A DNA stretch of 64,000 nucleotides from the NCBI RefSeq assembly GCF_900105585.1, contig NZ_FNRT01000002.1, positions 1,116,001 to 1,180,000 on the forward strand, in the 5' to 3' direction. The translations under genes and the position numbers were made by a program. Numbering within the stretch: position 1 is the first letter of the stretch; every line of letters begins with the position of its first letter. Shown one piece after another: positions 61,762 to 64,000 of the stretch. The notes beneath the pieces are model-generated. The model did not search any database. It worked only from the letters and a program-made list of their open reading frames with translations, and was not told the origin of the DNA. Source of the stretch: Nocardioides exalbidus. GTDB taxonomy: Bacteria > Actinomycetota > Actinomycetes > Propionibacteriales > Nocardioidaceae.

Positions 61762-61982
61762 GAGCCACTGACCGCGAAGGACATCGGCTGGTGGTGCCCG
61801 ACGCTTGCCACCGACGTCGCCGACAGCCGCGAGGGCGCCAGGTGGTTCACGCCAACTGCGGAGCGAGCGCGACAACTCTCGATGACTGAGTTGCAAGGAG
61901 CGCAGGCGACGAGCCTTCAGCCCACCCCCGGACGTCCGTCCACAGATCCGCTTCAGCCGGGGCCACTGTCAGACCTGCCGAC

Positions 61983-61988
61983 TACAAT
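61983..61988 (+). promoter_or_regulatory. -10 hexamer (TACAAT) deciding the HNH gene start
   Basis: TACAAT ends 7 bases before the ATG at 61996, the best -10 match in this part. It lies inside the longer open frame, which favours the downstream start. Confidence 0.5.
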
Positions 61989-61995
61989 CGAACGC

Positions 61996-63429
61996 ATGAG
62001 CGAAGCGCTGGCGGTGGTCGGAGAGGCAGGGGTCGACGACCTCACTGCCTCGGCCCTGCTCGCTGCCCTGCGCGACCGCAAGGCCGTCGAGGACCGCGCC
62101 GCGGCTGACCAGCTCGACCTCGCCGCCCGGTGGGCCGACCTCCACCCACCCGAGTCGATCCACCTGGCCGCCGCGTTCACCACCCCCGGGTCCGAGCACG
62201 AGGAGCCGATCGCCGGCGACGGCTGCCCGCTGGTGGCGGAGTTCTGTGTGGCCGAGCTCGGCGCCGTCCTGGGCATCAGCACGACCGCTGCGAAGAAGCT
62301 CATCGGGCACGCCCTCGAGCTGCGCCACCGCCTGCCCAGGCTGTGGGGTCAGGTGCACGCCGGCCTGGTGCCCGCGTGGCGGGCCCGGTCCGTCGCCGAG
62401 GCGACCATCCACGCTGTTCCTTCGCTGACCCGTGAGGCCGCTGGGTGGGTCGACGACCAGGTCGCGGCTGCTGCCGGGAAGGTGGGTGTCGCGCAGCTCG
62501 ACCGCCTCCTCGCCGAAGCCATCAAGAGGTTCCAGCTCGCTGCACCTGATCCGGCTGCTGACCCGGAAGACGGCTACCTCCACGTCGACCCCAGGCATGT
62601 GACTGTGCACGACCAGGACGTCCACTTCGCCGGCACCATCCACGTCGAGGCCGACCTCGACCTCGCCGACGGCATCGACCTCGACCACACCCTCGCGCAC
62701 GACGCAGCGACGCAGAAGGCCCTCGGCTCCACCGAGACCCTCGACGTCCGCCGCGCCAAGGCCCTCGGCAACCTCGCCCGCACCCAGACCGCCCTCGACC
62801 TCTCTTCAGGTGGTCGAGTGGCCGACGAGGAACGAGGAGGCGTATCGAGACCCGACCTCCCCATCCTTCCCGCCGCGCGAGAGGTAGTCCTCCACGCCCA
62901 CTTCGACGCCGACATCACCAGCGAGGGCACGGTCTTCGGTCCCACCGGACGGATGGAAAACCGCCAGAAGCTCCTCCTCCTCGAACAGCTCCAGACCTGG
63001 TGCGGCGACAGCCGGACGAAGGTGACCGTGAAGCCGGTCATCGACCTCAACCACAACCTCACCGCACCCGGCTACGAGATCCCCGCCCGCATCCGCGAGC
63101 AGGTCATCCTGCGCGACAAGACCTGCGTCTTCCCGCACTGCACCCGACCAGCCCGGGGCTGCGACGTCGACCACATCAGCCCGTACGACCACGACGCCGA
63201 AGCAGGAGGCAGACCACAGCCGGGTCCGACCCGGTCCGACAACCTCGCCTGCCTGTGCCGCTCCCACCACCGGCTGAAGACCTTCACCACCTGGCGCTAC
63301 CAGATGGTCGCTCCCGGCGTCTTCGAATGGACCTCACCCCACGGCCACCAGTTCAGACGCGACCGATCAGGCACCACGCAGATCAACCCGATGAACCCGG
63401 CCGAGCCCGAGCCACCCGCACGACCATGA
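61996..63429 (+). CDS. DUF222-HNH endonuclease family protein with in-frame repeat insertion
   Basis: 477 residues. N-terminal DUF222 helical domain (about 1-330: LTASALLAALRDRKAVEDRAAADQLDLAARWADLHP) and C-terminal HNH domain with ILRDKTCVFPHCTRPARGCDVDHISPYD ... NLACLCRSHHRLKTF (Cys ligands, DH, N, H). This family is highly repeated in Nocardioides-type genomes and is of unclear function, perhaps mobile. Residues about 272-286 (GGRVADEERGGVSRP) are encoded by a dispersed repeat. ATG at 61996 preferred for its -10; an ATG at 61882 is the alternative. Confidence 0.88.
   Translation: MSEALAVVGEAGVDDLTASALLAALRDRKAVEDRAAADQLDLAARWADLHPPESIHLAAAFTTPGSEHEEPIAGDGCPLVAEFCVAELGAVLGISTTAAKKLIGHALELRHRLPRLWGQVHAGLVPAWRARSVAEATIHAVPSLTREAAGWVDDQVAAAAGKVGVAQLDRLLAEAIKRFQLAAPDPAADPEDGYLHVDPRHVTVHDQDVHFAGTIHVEADLDLADGIDLDHTLAHDAATQKALGSTETLDVRRAKALGNLARTQTALDLSSGGRVADEERGGVSRPDLPILPAAREVVLHAHFDADITSEGTVFGPTGRMENRQKLLLLEQLQTWCGDSRTKVTVKPVIDLNHNLTAPGYEIPARIREQVILRDKTCVFPHCTRPARGCDVDHISPYDHDAEAGGRPQPGPTRSDNLACLCRSHHRLKTFTTWRYQMVAPGVFEWTSPHGHQFRRDRSGTTQINPMNPAEPEPPARP
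62809..62853. repeat. Dispersed repeat GGTGGTCGAGT...CGTATCGAGACC within HNH gene
   Basis: Left end GGTGGTCGAGTGGCCGACGA and right end GAGGCGTATCGAGACC. From memory this sequence type is widespread in Nocardioides genomes between genes; here it keeps the reading frame. Confidence 0.65.
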
Positions 63430-63441
63430 CCAAGCCCCACA

Positions 63442-63467
63442 CCCCGCCCGTCACCACGAGGGCGGGG
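63442..63467 (+). terminator. Terminator of HNH gene
   Basis: CCCCGCCC and GGGCGGGG, perfect 8-base arms with a 10-base loop, 12 bases after the stop. Confidence 0.7.
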
Positions 63468-63552
63468 CCACAGGCACGTCTGCAGGCTGAACGCGCGCGC
63501 TCATGACGGCAGATCCGGACGTTTCGCGTTCCAGTCTGACTAGCCTGTGCGG

Positions 63553-63843
63553 GTGACCGAGACGCGTGTACGAGTGGCGGCCTGTGTGGTTCTTGCTGCA
63601 GCGGTCACGCTCTTGGGCTGGGGTTTCGTTCACGCCGTCAGAGAAGTGTTCTTGCACGGGTTCGCCGCCAATTGCAGCGATGGGCACCCCGAGTACGACG
63701 CCCGATTCTGCGAACTGCCAGGTGGTCCCTCCTCCACCCACGTCGCCACCGCCGTGGCTGCTGTCGTGCTCGCTCTGGCGGTGCTCTGGGTGACGCGTCG
63801 ACGCTCCGGTCAGGTCGGACTCGTGGACGCAGATCATCGATAA
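63553..63843 (+). CDS. Small two-TM membrane protein
   Basis: 96 residues, family not recognised. Hydrophobic segments about 8-28 and 63-82 flank a 35-residue loop with two cysteines (NCSDGHPEYDARFCELP), suggesting a disulfide outside the cell; short Arg-rich tail inside. GTG at 63553 is chosen because TAGCCT (63541-63546) ends 6 bases before it; a GTG two codons upstream would abut the hexamer. The last 157 bases of the window hold nothing I can support. Confidence 0.55.
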   Translation: MTETRVRVAACVVLAAAVTLLGWGFVHAVREVFLHGFAANCSDGHPEYDARFCELPGGPSSTHVATAVAAVVLALAVLWVTRRRSGQVGLVDADHR

Positions 63844-64000
63844 GTCCTTGGCGTGAAGCCACTCATCGGCTACTAGGAGACTTCCCTGCAGGATCGGTGT
63901 CTGGCCAGACTCTGGTCTAGGTGATCGGCGGGACGCTCTTTTATCGGCTGCCCACCGGCTGGTGTGGCTCTCATCTGGACTGCGACCCGTCGACCACCGT

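Noticed and set aside
61882..61995. N-terminal extension of the HNH protein
   Set aside because: Low-complexity Thr/Pro/Gln sequence covering a good -10 hexamer; no Shine-Dalgarno.

Overview
The window is GC-rich (by eye about 70%) with G/C-ending codons, frequent GTG starts, mycothiol-era actinobacterial gene families and short intergenic palindromes built on 'GAGTCGGCG'. I read it as the chromosome of an actinobacterium of the Nocardioides/Nocardioidaceae type; the genus is an inference from gene style and repeats, not from a marker gene. No rRNA, tRNA, CRISPR array, prophage or intact insertion sequence was seen.

Left part (1-9.1 kb): an iron-regulated hydroxamate siderophore operon on the minus strand, desA-desB-desC-desD, followed by a most unusual last gene that joins a penicillin-acylase (Ntn hydrolase) domain to a second DesC-like acyltransferase domain. 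A clear DtxR/IdeR-type iron box lies just before desA. Next comes a YtcJ-type amidohydrolase.

9.1-22 kb: two paralogous secreted/anchored proteins beside a membrane Ser/Thr kinase whose outer domain looks related to them, a divergent ECF sigma factor with an M1 peptidase lipoprotein, a pair of long coiled-coil polar-growth-type proteins (DivIVA-like and Scy/FilP-like), a nucleoside-diphosphate-sugar epimerase-like protein, and a branched-chain 2-oxoacid dehydrogenase operon (E1alpha, E1beta, E2) carrying a coupled 69-codon ORF between E1beta and E2.

22-38.7 kb: secreted glycosidase-like protein, alpha carbonic anhydrase, glutathionyl-hydroquinone-reductase-like enzyme divergent from an ArsR regulator plus MFS exporter, aromatic/histidinol-phosphate aminotransferase with a VanZ protein, a four-TM protein with an LMW phosphatase and fructosamine kinase (a protein deglycation module), an MprAB-like two-component system, pabA-pabB, a lipoprotein sulfatase, and a fused TrpE-TrpG anthranilate synthase.

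38.8-56.3 kb: a surface-polysaccharide locus organised like a Gram-negative Wzx/Wzy O-antigen cluster. It encodes the whole UDP-L-FucNAc pathway (CapE, CapF, CapG), a WbpM-like dehydratase, a WbpV-like reductase, a WecA/WbpL-like initiating transferase, several glycosyltransferases, Wzy-like and ligase-like membrane proteins and a flippase. The WbpM-like gene carries a one-base frameshift 60 residues from its end.

56.4-64 kb: EamA transporter, GH16 glycosidase, HelD-type helicase, a less GC-rich gene-poor stretch with one orphan membrane protein, a DUF222-HNH nuclease with an in-frame repeat insertion, and a small membrane protein. Many genes here have a TANNNT -10 hexamer 6-8 bases before the start codon, which points to widespread leaderless transcripts.
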